Of a DNA stretch of 50,476 nt, positions 19,742 to 29,337 are shown in pieces. Under the pieces are notes generated by a model that searched no databases, had not been told where the DNA came from, and worked only from the letters and a program-made list of their open reading frames with translations. The DNA is taken from positions 1-50,476 of the forward strand of contig CAJAVE010000373.1 of NCBI GenBank assembly GCA_903945325.1, in the 5' to 3' direction. This DNA comes from an uncultured beta proteobacterium (GTDB lineage: Bacteria > Pseudomonadota > Gammaproteobacteria > Burkholderiales > Burkholderiaceae_C). The first letter of the stretch is position 1. The number at the start of each line of letters is the position of its first letter. Both the position numbers and the translations under genes were made by a program.

Positions 19742-20689
19742 TCAACGAAGCGAAGCGGAGGATTCAATTTGAATCTGACTCCCATTGATCGCGAAACGCG
19801 TGGCCAACAACGCCGTCAAACCAAACTCCTGCAAAAGCGCGTGCAGGCGTTGCGCTGCGGCCCGGTTGGGCTTGCCAGTGCGCCGCGCGATGATTAACTC
19901 ATTCTTCATACTGTGCTCCCACCCCACCAGTTCGGTCACCGTCACCTGGTATCCACTGGCCTCCAGGTACAGGCAGCGCAGCACATTGGTGATCTGGCTA
20001 CCCATCTCGCGGGTGTGCAGCGGGTGTCTCCACAGTTCGGCCAGCGGCGTGCGGCTAAGGGACAGCGCCTTTCCTGCGTTCAGACTGCGTGCGATCTCAG
20101 CTTGACAGCAGGGCACCAGCACCAGGTAGCGCGCCTGCTTTTTAATTCCAAAAGCAATGGCGTCGTCCGTGGCGGTGTCACAGGCATGCAAGGCCGTCAC
20201 CACATCTATCGTCCCAGGCAAGGCATCAGACCCGGTCGATTCGGACACGCTCAAATTCAGGAACGACATGCCGGTGAACCCGAGTCGATCAGCCAGTTCA
20301 CTGGACTTTTTAACCAGTTCTGCACGCGTTTCGATACCGAATATGTGGCCGCTTTTGAGCGCTTTAAAAAATAGGTCATAAATGATGAAGCCCAGATAAG
20401 ACTTGCCCGCACCGTGGTCCGCCAGCGTGGCACCTTTGCCACCTTCCGGCAGTTCGAGTAGCAATTTCTCGATGAACTGGTACAGGTGGTAGACCTGTTT
20501 GAGCTTGCGCCGTGAGTCCTGGTTGAGCTTGCCTTCGCGTGTGAGAATGTGCAGTTCCTTGAGCAACTCCACACTTTGGCCGGGGCGCACCTCATCGGAC
20601 AAGGAGTGTTTCATCACCAACTTTTTTGATGGTGCGCCGGTATCAGGAGCTTCGCCAGACGCAGCTTGGCGGCTCATGTGTTGTTTCAA
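19742..20689 (-). CDS. Class I SAM-dependent methyltransferase (Methyltransf_32-like)
   Basis: A 315-residue putative methyltransferase, substrate unknown. After about 60 charged residues, the SAM-binding motif I is LADHGAGKSYLGF (about 89-101). The acidic residue of motif II lies in FGIETRAELV, and a later ALHACDTATDDAI and LVPCCQAEI match the pattern of the Methyltransf_32 family, whose members include RNA/protein methylases. Its start overlaps the DUF1415 stop by 4 bp, so it is the third gene of a coupled trio. The last 14 or so residues (NGSQIQIESSASLR) are encoded by the end of the RAYT element, so the native carboxy end has been replaced or extended. Confidence 0.85.
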   Translation of the reverse strand: MKQHMSRQAASGEAPDTGAPSKKLVMKHSLSDEVRPGQSVELLKELHILTREGKLNQDSRRKLKQVYHLYQFIEKLLLELPEGGKGATLADHGAGKSYLGFIIYDLFFKALKSGHIFGIETRAELVKKSSELADRLGFTGMSFLNLSVSESTGSDALPGTIDVVTALHACDTATDDAIAFGIKKQARYLVLVPCCQAEIARSLNAGKALSLSRTPLAELWRHPLHTREMGSQITNVLRCLYLEASGYQVTVTELVGWEHSMKNELIIARRTGKPNRAAAQRLHALLQEFGLTALLATRFAINGSQIQIESSASLR

Positions 20690-21270
20690 GGGTTGCCCTT
20701 TCCATGCGGGCTTGCCGCCACCCCCAATGCAGCCCAGCCTTCGTGCCCGATGCGCTCCATGGTGCGCATATTGGTTTCAAAAATGGCCTCTGCGTGCGGA
20801 AATGCTTTGACTGCCCGATCAATGCTGGCCTCGCGGAGCAAGTGCAACGTGGGATAGGGAGATCGGTTGGTGAAATTGGTAATGGCGTCGGCCGGCGCGT
20901 CAGCAAACTGGTACTGCGGGTGCAGACTGGCGATCTGGAAAACCCCTTCGAATCCCAGTTTGGCCAGAAGTCGGTTGGCTTGAGCCAGAAAATCGTTGAA
21001 TTCCAGAAAGTCTTGCAAACCATCGGGCGCTATAAAAAGTGTAGTGTCTCGCGCAGCACTGTCAAGGTCTGCAAGCATATTGAGTTCAGATTTCAGATCG
21101 AATAGCAAGTCTTTGAAACCCGTCGAGCGGGTGACCGCATAGTGAACCTGTTCCTTGACATCTACGGACTTGGCAAACGGGCATAGGTTCAAGCCAATGA
21201 CTGCGCGCTGCAACCAACGTCGGGTGTCCTGCTCCACCCGCGCATCGTCGGTACCAAGAGCCGTGCTCAT
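20686..21270 (-). CDS. DUF1415 family protein
   Basis: A 194-residue conserved protein of unknown function. The family start is clear: RWLQRAVIGLNLCPFAKSV, with a single conserved cysteine in CPF, and later LDFLEFNDFLAQ- and HPQYQFAD-like stretches. No membrane segment or signal peptide. It overlaps both neighbours by 4 bp (gene at 21267-21920 upstream, methyltransferase downstream). The three proteins are therefore probably made together and may share a role. Confidence 0.88.
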   Translation of the reverse strand: MSTALGTDDARVEQDTRRWLQRAVIGLNLCPFAKSVDVKEQVHYAVTRSTGFKDLLFDLKSELNMLADLDSAARDTTLFIAPDGLQDFLEFNDFLAQANRLLAKLGFEGVFQIASLHPQYQFADAPADAITNFTNRSPYPTLHLLREASIDRAVKAFPHAEAIFETNMRTMERIGHEGWAALGVAASPHGKGNP

Positions 21271-21920
21271 GCAAACCGGTTCGGCTGGGCAACGACCAAT
21301 TTGGCAAGCTCGTCCATCAGGTCGTTGTCAATCCTCTCAACCGGCCAGGTCGTGGTGATCACGCCGAATCCCTCGGTATTTGCCAGTCGAAACGCCAACT
21401 GCGCGTTGTCATGGTCCGCAGTAACGGTAATGTTGCCGCGTGCATGGGTGGTGTACTCAAAGCGGATGGCCTGTAGTGTATTTTTTTCGGGGTGTAGCAC
21501 GCTCTTGCGCTCATGCTCAACATGCCCAAACGCCAAACGTTTTTGTACCCGTTCCAAATCAGGCGGGAAGTTCACACTGACTGAACCAGCCACCGGTGAG
21601 CCCACCAGCGGGACAATATCCCAACCCATGGCGATGTAGTCGTAAACGTCTTTGTCGCGTAGCTTCTTCTTGCGGGAATCTGCCCGAAAACCTGCCAGTT
21701 TCATGGCGGGCCATGGTGTCTTTCCGTCCAGTGAAAACCGGGGGGCCTGCGGTGTAAGAACACACAGGTGACGCGCCAGATCTTGCAAGTATTGCCACAC
21801 CACCTTGCACGCCCGCTCGGTCTTGACGGCGTTGATCTCGTGGTTTTGCAGTTGCTGCGCCTCCTCACTTTGGAGCGCAGTGGCCTGCATTTTCAACTGG
21901 TTGAGAAAGCTCACAAACAC
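21267..21920 (-). CDS. Conserved hypothetical protein
   Basis: A 217-residue soluble protein that I do not recognise. No signal peptide or membrane helix. It has a helical amino end (about 1-70), a basic central stretch (RADSRKKKLRDKDVYDYIAMGWD) and a beta-rich second half with FEYTTHARGNITVTADHDNAQLAF and TTTWPVERIDNDLMDELAKLVV. The frame opens with GTG at 21920. ATG codon 11 (21890) is an alternative start. It is the first gene of the trio with DUF1415 and the methyltransferase. Confidence 0.75.
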   Translation of the reverse strand: MFVSFLNQLKMQATALQSEEAQQLQNHEINAVKTERACKVVWQYLQDLARHLCVLTPQAPRFSLDGKTPWPAMKLAGFRADSRKKKLRDKDVYDYIAMGWDIVPLVGSPVAGSVSVNFPPDLERVQKRLAFGHVEHERKSVLHPEKNTLQAIRFEYTTHARGNITVTADHDNAQLAFRLANTEGFGVITTTWPVERIDNDLMDELAKLVVAQPNRFA

Positions 21921-21985
21921 TCCAGGTTTTCTTCTGATTGTGAAGAGATTTTACCAATCACCCCATTCAGTGCCGACATATTTAC

Positions 21986-23161
21986 TCAGCCCAGCAGTCG
22001 CCGTCCAGTCAGTCGTTCGTGCTCGCGGGCAGCAAACCGGTCCGTCATTCCTGCAATATAGTCTGCAACCAATCGTTCCGGAGGGGTAGTTTGTATTTTG
22101 TGCCCCTCGGCCGGTTCGAACGCGATCCCAAAATTGGCTGGCAATTCAAGGGGTGATGCCAAATACGCGTCGAATAACTCACGCACAACCTGTTTGGCCA
22201 AAACCGTTTTTTGCATCACCTGGGAATGGCGATACAGATTGCGAAACAAAAACTGCTTAAGTTGGCCAGACCGGCGTCGCATGTCGCTCCCAAAAGCCAG
22301 TAAGGGCGGCATTTGTCGAATGTCATCCGGACTCTGAGGCATTGCCACTGCCAGCGCTGCCTGGCTGACTGCAATCAAGTCGTAGACCTGCGCACTCAGC
22401 ATCCGTCGAATGGTTTCGAACAACAGGCGTCTCTGGTTTTGCAGCTTGACCAGTTCCGGAAAATCGGATATCACCTGAAATTGAAAGTCGTCAAACAATG
22501 CCACTTCATGCAGTTGCGCCATCGTGATCAAACCCGAGCGCACACCATCGTCAATGTCATGGGCGTTGTAGGCAATCTCATCAGCCAAGTTACACAACTG
22601 CGCCTCCAGGCTGGGTTGCGTGCCGTCAAGGAAGCGCCGGCCAACACCACACGGTTCTCGAGCCTCCAACAACCGTGCATGTTCGTAGCTACAGTGCTTG
22701 AGAATGCCTTCACGGGTCTCAAAACTAAGGTTGATACCGTTGAATTGCGGGTAACTCTCTTCCAGAAAATCCACCACGCGCAGACTCTGAATGTTGTGCT
22801 CAAAACCACCATGCTCGCGCATGCAATCGTTCAAAGCATCCTGTCCGGCATGTCCGAACGGGGTATGACCCAAATCATGTGCCAGAGCGATGGCTTCCAC
22901 CAAGTCTTCGTTCAATCCCAGCGAGCGGGCAACCGAACGCCCAAGTTGAGCAACTTCCAGTGAATGGGTCAATCGGGTGCGGAAAAGGTCTCCCTCGTGG
23001 TTCAGGAAAACCTGGGTCTTGTAGACCAGGCGCCGAAATGCGGTGGAGTGGACGATGCGGTCGCGGTCGCGTTGAAAAACCGTGCGCGTGGGAGCCTGCG
23101 GCTCAGCAAACTGCCTGCCGCGCGAGTGGACGGGGTCACAAGCGTAGGGAGCCAAGGTCAT
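21986..23161 (-). CDS. dgt: Deoxyguanosinetriphosphate triphosphohydrolase-like protein
   Basis: An HD-domain enzyme that would split dNTPs, classically dGTP, into deoxynucleoside and tripolyphosphate. The 391 residues carry the full metal site: RTRLTHSLEVAQ near residue 62, IALAHDLGHTPFGHAG near 91 with the HD pair, a His in FEHNIQSLRV near 118, and the Asp in LADEIAYNAHDIDDG near 192. The amino end RTVFQRDRDRIVHSTAFRRL is typical. This belongs to the type-2-like group of dGTPases, so substrate range is uncertain. It follows aroB by 76 bp and closes the pil-aro transcription unit. Confidence 0.93.
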   Translation of the reverse strand: MTLAPYACDPVHSRGRQFAEPQAPTRTVFQRDRDRIVHSTAFRRLVYKTQVFLNHEGDLFRTRLTHSLEVAQLGRSVARSLGLNEDLVEAIALAHDLGHTPFGHAGQDALNDCMREHGGFEHNIQSLRVVDFLEESYPQFNGINLSFETREGILKHCSYEHARLLEAREPCGVGRRFLDGTQPSLEAQLCNLADEIAYNAHDIDDGVRSGLITMAQLHEVALFDDFQFQVISDFPELVKLQNQRRLLFETIRRMLSAQVYDLIAVSQAALAVAMPQSPDDIRQMPPLLAFGSDMRRRSGQLKQFLFRNLYRHSQVMQKTVLAKQVVRELFDAYLASPLELPANFGIAFEPAEGHKIQTTPPERLVADYIAGMTDRFAAREHERLTGRRLLG

Positions 23162-23217
23162 TGAATGCCAAATTTAGACGAAAAACTCATTCAGGCCATG
23201 TGGTATATGCGCAACCA

Positions 23218-23242
23218 GCTATCGTATTTATAGCAACTCAAG
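23218..23242. repeat. Dispersed repeat, degenerate copy 5
   Basis: GCTATCGTATTTATAGCAACTCAAG in the dgt-aroB gap and across the aroB stop. It resembles the copy at 46831 (GCTATTATTTTTGTAGCAACTCC), which shares the GCTAT...TAGCAACTC frame but lacks the TTGCGCA part. Confidence 0.35.
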
Positions 23243-24347
23243 CACAACACGCATCGATCACGCTACGCACCAGTGCATCAGGGGCACCCCGCAAACTGGC
23301 GTGCGAGAGACCATCAATGACCACAAAACGAATCTCACCCGCCTCCGCCTTCTTGTCAACCCGCATCAATTCCAGGTAGCGGCCCGCGTTGTCCACGGGA
23401 TTCAGCCTGGGTCCAACGACGGGCAAGCCAGCGCGCTGGACGACGGTTCGCAACCGTCTCACGAAATCGGCATCCACCAAACCCAACTCGCAGGAAAGTT
23501 GGGCCGCCATAACCATGCCACAGCCTACGGCCTCACCATGCAGCCACACACCGTAGCCCATTCCGGCTTCGATCGCGTGGCCAAAGGTGTGCCCAAAGTT
23601 CAGGATGGCGCGCACCCCTGACTCTCGCTCATCCTGTGCTACCACCCAAGCCTTGATTTGGCAGCTGCGCTGCACGGCATACGCGAGCGCATCGACTTCG
23701 CGTACCAACAGGCGATCCATGTTGGCCTCGATCCACTCCAGAAATGCGAGGTCGGCAATCGGTCCGTACTTGATCACCTCGGCAAGCCCGGCACTCAGCT
23801 CCCGCGTTGGCAGGGTTTTGAGCGTATCCAGGTCACACACCACCCGCATTGGCTGATAGAACGCGCCAATCATGTTCTTGCCCAGCGGGTGGTTAATGCC
23901 GGTCTTGCCTCCAACCGACGAGTCAACTTGTGACAAAAGGGTTGTCGGCACCTGTACAAACGGAATGCCGCGCATATAACTCGCAGCGGCAAATCCGGTC
24001 ATGTCGCCCACCACACCACCGCCGAGGGCAAATAGCACGGTTTTCCGGTCACATTCGTGGGATAAAAGAGCGTCAAAAATCAGATTGAGGGTTTGCCAGG
24101 TCTTGTACTCCTCGCCATCAGGCAAGGTAACGGCGTGGATAGTTTTGAATTTTCCGGCCAGTGCAAGCCGCAAACGTTCAGCATACAGAGGCGCAACTGT
24201 GACGTTGCTCACAATCATCGCCGTACCGCCACAAGGGATCTCACTAAAAGTGGCCGGATCGCCGATCAAATCCGAGGCAATCACAATCGGGTAGCTGCGT
24301 TCGCCCAAGTCAATCCGAACGCTCATGGCGGTAGTTGGTGCTTGCAT
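23238..24347 (-). CDS. aroB: 3-dehydroquinate synthase AroB
   Basis: Second step of the shikimate pathway, converting DAHP to 3-dehydroquinate with NAD+ and a metal ion. The 369-residue protein shows the NAD site [19 protein letters not shown] near residue 108, [13 protein letters not shown] near 146, and the metal ligands in [21 protein letters not shown] and [12 protein letters not shown]. Full length. The gap of 60 bp to aroK and the same strand indicate co-transcription with the pil genes upstream, as in many proteobacteria. Confidence 0.97.
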   Translation of the reverse strand: MQAPTTAMSVRIDLGERSYPIVIASDLIGDPATFSEIPCGGTAMIVSNVTVAPLYAERLRLALAGKFKTIHAVTLPDGEEYKTWQTLNLIFDALLSHECDRKTVLFALGGGVVGDMTGFAAASYMRGIPFVQVPTTLLSQVDSSVGGKTGINHPLGKNMIGAFYQPMRVVCDLDTLKTLPTRELSAGLAEVIKYGPIADLAFLEWIEANMDRLLVREVDALAYAVQRSCQIKAWVVAQDERESGVRAILNFGHTFGHAIEAGMGYGVWLHGEAVGCGMVMAAQLSCELGLVDADFVRRLRTVVQRAGLPVVGPRLNPVDNAGRYLELMRVDKKAEAGEIRFVVIDGLSHASLRGAPDALVRSVIDACCA

Positions 24348-24407
24348 AGTCTGCTAGTTTAGAGGATAGATCGACGCAACTTGCGCCGCTTGCCGATTGA
24401 GACGCGG

Positions 24408-24968
24408 CTAGTGATGTGCTGTGGCGCGTGTTGTCGGTGCAACACCAGCAAGTTCGAGCTGCATCACGATCATATTCACCAAGGTAGATACCGATGGGCG
24501 CCCTGTCTCAATTACAAAATGCGCCGCGTCTCGGTACAACGGGTCGCGCGCTGCATGGAGGTCACGCAAGCGGGTCAACGGGTCTGCGACCTGAAGCAAA
24601 GGGCGATTGACATCATGACGAAGACGTCGAAAGAGCTCGTCGGGTGATGAATTGAGATAGACCACTTGGCCGCGTTCGCGCAGACGTTGCCGTGTTCCGG
24701 GGCGCAAAATGGCTCCACCACCCGTAGAGATAACGGAACTTGGGTTCTGGGTCAGTTCGTCCAGAACAGATTCTTCAAGATCCCGAAAGTAGGCTTCGCC
24801 GTCTCGCTCGAACGCCTCGCGAATGGAGTAGGTCAGCCGTTCTTCGATTGCGTGATCAGAATCAAAAAAGGGAAGTTGCAACCGCCTGGCGAGATGCCTA
24901 CCGACGGTTGACTTACCGGACCCAGGAAGGCCGACGAGGGAAACCTGCACTTGACTCAACCAATACAC
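24408..24968 (-). CDS. aroK: Shikimate kinase AroK
   Basis: Phosphorylates shikimate with ATP in aromatic amino acid synthesis. Walker A is GLPGSGKST at residues 13-21, the shikimate-binding Asp is in FDSDHAIEE, Arg in FRDLEESVL, and the GGG substrate loop is STGGGAIL. The lid arginine is in DVNRPLLQV. The frame starts with GTG at 24968. A TTG at codon 4 is possible. It lies 13 bp after the Ig-repeat lipoprotein gene, whereas in most relatives I know pilQ precedes aroK directly. Confidence 0.96.
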   Translation of the reverse strand: MYWLSQVQVSLVGLPGSGKSTVGRHLARRLQLPFFDSDHAIEERLTYSIREAFERDGEAYFRDLEESVLDELTQNPSSVISTGGGAILRPGTRQRLRERGQVVYLNSSPDELFRRLRHDVNRPLLQVADPLTRLRDLHAARDPLYRDAAHFVIETGRPSVSTLVNMIVMQLELAGVAPTTRATAHH

Positions 24969-24981
24969 CCGCCAGCAACAA

Positions 24982-27900
24982 TCATTCCACCTTCACGGAA
25001 TAGACCTCAATCCGTTGCGGCTCAGGCGATCTACTGTCGACAACTGAAATGGCAGCGTCCCCTTTTTTAACACTCGTTACTGTTACGACATTACCTAGAA
25101 CGCTGACAGTAGCCACTGTCGGGTCACTTGATACCGCCGCAAAAGGAGCTGTTCCCGAAACGACAAAAGATTGGCTACTTGGGATAGGAACATCTACTGT
25201 CTTAAAACGAACGCTTGGAATTGGAAACGTCCTGCTGCTTATGACTCCGAGCGTACTGGTCACTGTCACATTGACTGAATCGTCATTTCCACACCCTGAA
25301 AGACTGACGCCAAATGTCGATGCATCCAGGGTATTCCCAACCGTCGCTGCTCCACCCGCTACCACGGCACAGGAAGTACCATTACTGGCTGTACCATCCA
25401 CGGCAGTCACAACAATCTTGCTTCCCGTCGGCGGGCTGGCGCCATTCATATCGGCCACCTGGTAATTCAAACCACTTGTGGTGATCTGTGAGGCAGCCGT
25501 AATGTCAGTCGACCCCGTTGCAAATATGACAATGGCCTGCTGGCGCACATCGGCCGCACCCCACACACCGTCACAGGTATTGGGGACGCCAAGCAACAGG
25601 CTACTTGGTGGCAACACGCCAGTCGAGCTGCAAGTTGAGGTCGCACGCGGAACCGAGAACTCTCCCGGTGTAAAGCTTCCAGTCTCGTCTGCATCCCGGT
25701 AAGCATTTCCCAAATCAGTAAACGTATCACCACTATCGAAAATATTGTTCTTGTTGTTGTCAACAAAGTCCTCTTCCCCTGCAGCATAGGCCAGGATGGC
25801 GACGCGCCCAGCCCACCTTGACTTTGGATCAGTCGAATTGGTCAACCTGGGGTTTGACGAACGAATAGACACGGTGCACTGCGAGTTGCCGGCAAAACCT
25901 GTGACAGCTCCGGTCGCCGGATTCGTCCAAACACCTGTATTGCATGCTGGAGGAACCATGACGCCGCCCGAGGTGGTGAAATTGACCCCAGTGCCGTCCG
26001 GAACCGGGTTGCCTTGCCGGTCCGCCAACGACAAAGTGACATTGGTCGTTGTTCCGTCGGTATTCCATCCTTCAATAGAAAGCGCGGCTACAGAAATGCT
26101 AGATCGCGCCTGAGCCGGTCGCCCTGAGGCAATCACCAAGATAGCAGAATCCGAATTGACTTTTGCATCCGACACCAACTTGGCATTGACCAGCACACTG
26201 ATCGGCACAGTGCCCGAAAACACCGGTACTGATACCCTGCCTTCTGAATCGGTCGTTAACGTCTTGTTGGCAACGTTGCCCAACTCGTAGAAAGACGCCT
26301 TGACATTGTTCACGGCACTGCCGTCCAACGTCTTGAGACTCAAGATCACGTCCTGTGCCTGAATAGACTCATCACGCGCATTTACGAGCTCAAACACCAC
26401 CAACGATTGTGTGCGCCCACCGGAATCTTTCAGATAAATTCTGTCGGGAGTTGCACTCACAAACTTCATATTCGTCGCAGGTGCCGCTGCTACCAGCACA
26501 GTTTTGACTGTCGCATCGGCACCAACCGTGCTGGCCGTAATTTCTACTGCCTTACCCCCGCAACCCCTGCTACTCTGGGGCTTTGGAGTTCCATCGGCAT
26601 CGGTCGCTGAGTAGGTGGTGGTTACCACCCCCAAGCTATTGGTGGACACCGACGCCGGGGTAACCTGACCGCAAGTCGCGCTGAAATTAACCAAAACCGG
26701 TGTATCGCTGGTCAACCCGTCAACCGTGACATTCACCTTGATTTGCTGAGTTCCGTAAGCCGCCATTGGCGTTGTGGGCGCTTGCATATTCAACGCCACA
26801 TTAGCCGTAGTGAGTTGGTAGCCAACGTAGGTAGTAATCACCTGTCCAGCGCTTGGCGGAGTGGATCCATCGGGGTACGAGGTTATGGAACCAAGTTTGT
26901 AGGTATACGATACCGCCAAAGCGCCTGCACCTGAAACCAGTAACGAAGCGCGCTTGATGCGGAAAGTGGCTACGCCGCTAATATTGGTTAGCGCCGTATT
27001 TCCATCCGGGAAAGTCAACTTGGGGTCGGAAGCCACATCAATCGGTTGATTCGGAATTCCCTTACCACTGGGGTCCTTCATCGTTACCGTTAGTGTGGTG
27101 TACCCAGATGAAGCGATCTTGCCGTCCGTACTGGATAGTCCACCACTCAAGGTGGGATAGAAATTGGCCCCTGCACCTGCCCCTACAGTCACATCCACCG
27201 AAATTTTGCTGCCAGCAGCATCAAACGCCTGAATGGAGGCGGTACCGGCCGACACTGCCTTTATCGTCAAGGCGCCTCCACTGACTGACGCAGTTGCCAC
27301 CCTTGTATCAGAGCTGGTAGCAATAGATTGATACGGCTGGGTGCCGGCTGCCAACAAATAGGACTGGCTTTGATCAACGGCAAGAGCAATTGCGCGTGGC
27401 GCAGTGGTGTAAAAAACACCTGCTGGTGGCACAGTTACAGGCAAGGCAAAAGTGCTCCCCTTGGAGTCAGTTACCGTAACAGTCGCCAAGCCTGCGGAAA
27501 CGCCAGCAATAGTCAGGTTGTTACCGTTGCTAACTTGTACGACAGCCACCCCAGTATTTCCGCTGCTTGCGGTGTAACCGCTGGCAGCCGGCGTGCCACC
27601 ACTCAAAGTTATCACGGTCGAGTTGCCGATCTGAACCGTCACTGCGGCAGCGCTGGCAGTCAACGGGGTGGGCGCAAAAACGGTCACATTGACTTTGACA
27701 ACGGGCGTTCCCTTGGAATCAGTCAGCTCGATTGTCGTCGCGCCGCCCGCAATTCCAACTATCGTAAATGCAGTTCTGCTTGCATTCAATGCTACCGTGG
27801 CAATGGCTGAGTTGGTACTTACGGCACGGTACCCATCTGTGTAGGGCGTGCCACCCGAAATAGCAAACAGGTCCGAGGTTGTTCCGCTGGCAAGGGTTAG

Positions 27901-29304
27901 TGAAGATGGTGCCGTCGTGAACAATGCAACCGGTATGGGCACCGGGACCGTCACTGCAATCGTCAAAGGCAGCTTCCCAGTGGAGTCCGAGATGACAATG
28001 TTCGCAAGCCCTCCCGCCATTCCGTTGATAGTAAGTTTTCCATTTGCAGCAACGGTAGCAGTTGCCACTGCGTTGTTACTGCTGACGGCTGTATAGGGAG
28101 CTGCGCCGCCAGTGAACGGCAATCCGCCTGAAATCAGGTACTCAGGGGCTGCGCCCACCGCGACCGTCAAGGCTGAAGGAGCTGTGCTGAACAATGTCCC
28201 TGTCGCGGTTACGTCAACCACCACCACCTTGTTTTTGGAGTCACTTATCGTTACCTTTGCGAAACCTCCAGCGATAGCTTTGAGATCCAGAAACTGGCCA
28301 GAAGTTCCAGATGTCGCCGCAGTTAAAACAGACACATTGCTGCTAAACGCAAGGTAGGGCGGAACACCACCACTGATGGAGTATGTGACGGCATTGTTGC
28401 TCACAGCGACCGTCAAGGGAGAGGGTGCTGTGGTAAAAAGATCACCCGGTACTGGTGCCGTTACGGTCACCGCTATTGTCAGGGGTGGAGAACCCTTCAA
28501 ATCTGCAATCACCACATTCGCCACGCCTACTGCAAGACCGCTGATGGTCAACGAATTGCCATTGGCAGAGGTCTGTACAACGGCAGCGTTGCTACTGGTC
28601 GCAACGTAGGGCGCAGTACCCCCACTGATAGCGTAACCAGTGCTTACACCAACAGCGGTCGTAAAAGTTGATGGTGCCGTTGTGTAAAGTGAACCCGGAG
28701 GCGAAACTGTAACGTTAAGCACAATTGTGGCGCCTGAACCATCCCGAATCTCAACCAAAGCCGAACCAGCCGCTAAGGGTTGCAAAGTTAAAACCGATGC
28801 TTGTTGATTTATCGATGCAGTAACCACCGCCACGTTGTTGCTGGTAGCCACCAGTAGCCCAACTCCACCGCCCACTCCGTAGGTACCGGAAGACCCGCCC
28901 GAGGCCAAGGTAACACCGCTAGAGGGAACAGTCGTGAACAGTGCCCCTGGCAATGGAACGCTCACGTTCACGGTTAACCTGGTTCCCGTGCTATCGGTCA
29001 CGAACACAGAGGCCGCTCCCCCTTTGATTGCGGAAATCGAGAGAGTTGAATCACTAATTGCGGCACTGACTAAGCTGATGGCGTCCGACGCTACGGCATA
29101 GGGAGCCACCCCGCCACTAACTTGATAACTTGCGCTCGTTCCGCTAGTCAGGGTGATCGAAGATGGAGCCGTAGTAAACAAGGCCGCCGGCGTTGTTGTC
29201 ACCGTTGTAGCCCCAGAACTTGTACCTGGTGAGCCCCCCCCACCACCGCACGCAGTGAGCAAGACAGCCGTCAAAAAAATCATCAAATAGGATATGCGGC
29301 GCAT
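24982..29304 (-). CDS. Large Ig-like repeat lipoprotein in the pil-aro operon
   Basis: A 1440-residue predicted surface or outer-membrane lipoprotein. Residues 1-18 are a signal peptide and the lipobox is LTAC (Cys19), followed by five glycines. Residues from about 40 to 700 hold eight tandem repeats of about 80 residues, each starting near [10 protein letters not shown], with an ISGGTAPY turn and a V-x-I-x-DSKG hairpin, like bacterial Ig (Big_2) domains. The next part, to about 1200, has invasin-like Big_1-type domains (for example [14 protein letters not shown]). A calcium-type loop [15 protein letters not shown] precedes the last region, and one more Big_2-like domain ends the protein. It lies 33 bp after pilQ and 13 bp before aroK on the same strand, so it is transcribed with the type IV pilus genes. 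A role in adhesion or pilus function is inference only. Confidence 0.88.
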   Translation of the reverse strand: MRRISYLMIFLTAVLLTACGGGGGSPGTSSGATTVTTTPAALFTTAPSSITLTSGTSASYQVSGGVAPYAVASDAISLVSAAISDSTLSISAIKGGAASVFVTDSTGTRLTVNVSVPLPGALFTTVPSSGVTLASGGSSGTYGVGGGVGLLVATSNNVAVVTASINQQASVLTLQPLAAGSALVEIRDGSGATIVLNVTVSPPGSLYTTAPSTFTTAVGVSTGYAISGGTAPYVATSSNAAVVQTSANGNSLTISGLAVGVANVVIADLKGSPPLTIAVTVTAPVPGDLFTTAPSPLTVAVSNNAVTYSISGGVPPYLAFSSNVSVLTAATSGTSGQFLDLKAIAGGFAKVTISDSKNKVVVVDVTATGTLFSTAPSALTVAVGAAPEYLISGGLPFTGGAAPYTAVSSNNAVATATVAANGKLTINGMAGGLANIVISDSTGKLPLTIAVTVPVPIPVALFTTAPSSLTLASGTTSDLFAISGGTPYTDGYRAVSTNSAIATVALNASRTAFTIVGIAGGATTIELTDSKGTPVVKVNVTVFAPTPLTASAAAVTVQIGNSTVITLSGGTPAASGYTASSGNTGVAVVQVSNGNNLTIAGVSAGLATVTVTDSKGSTFALPVTVPPAGVFYTTAPRAIALAVDQSQSYLLAAGTQPYQSIATSSDTRVATASVSGGALTIKAVSAGTASIQAFDAAGSKISVDVTVGAGAGANFYPTLSGGLSSTDGKIASSGYTTLTVTMKDPSGKGIPNQPIDVASDPKLTFPDGNTALTNISGVATFRIKRASLLVSGAGALAVSYTYKLGSITSYPDGSTPPSAGQVITTYVGYQLTTANVALNMQAPTTPMAAYGTQQIKVNVTVDGLTSDTPVLVNFSATCGQVTPASVSTNSLGVVTTTYSATDADGTPKPQSSRGCGGKAVEITASTVGADATVKTVLVAAAPATNMKFVSATPDRIYLKDSGGRTQSLVVFELVNARDESIQAQDVILSLKTLDGSAVNNVKASFYELGNVANKTLTTDSEGRVSVPVFSGTVPISVLVNAKLVSDAKVNSDSAILVIASGRPAQARSSISVAALSIEGWNTDGTTTNVTLSLADRQGNPVPDGTGVNFTTSGGVMVPPACNTGVWTNPATGAVTGFAGNSQCTVSIRSSNPRLTNSTDPKSRWAGRVAILAYAAGEEDFVDNNKNNIFDSGDTFTDLGNAYRDADETGSFTPGEFSVPRATSTCSSTGVLPPSSLLLGVPNTCDGVWGAADVRQQAIVIFATGSTDITAASQITTSGLNYQVADMNGASPPTGSKIVVTAVDGTASNGTSCAVVAGGAATVGNTLDASTFGVSLSGCGNDDSVNVTVTSTLGVISSRTFPIPSVRFKTVDVPIPSSQSFVVSGTAPFAAVSSDPTVATVSVLGNVVTVTSVKKGDAAISVVDSRSPEPQRIEVYSVKVE

Positions 29305-29337
29305 AGTTACTCTCTTGGGGTTCGTCGAATTTGCTAA

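Larger units (their letters stand above)
18919..19783. mobile_element. RAYT-type element with 18-bp inverted ends
   Basis: The transposase gene at 19022-19726 is bracketed by GGGGGTCAGATTCCAATT at 18919-18936 and, inverted, by AATTTGAATCTGACTCCC at 19766-19783 (16 of 18 match). A related GGGGTC-type end pair occurs at 48834-48989 without a gene. The left flank also holds a TTGGGGACACAT stretch at 18966. The element boundaries are my estimate. The right end lies inside the carboxy-terminal codons of the methyltransferase gene. Confidence 0.6.
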
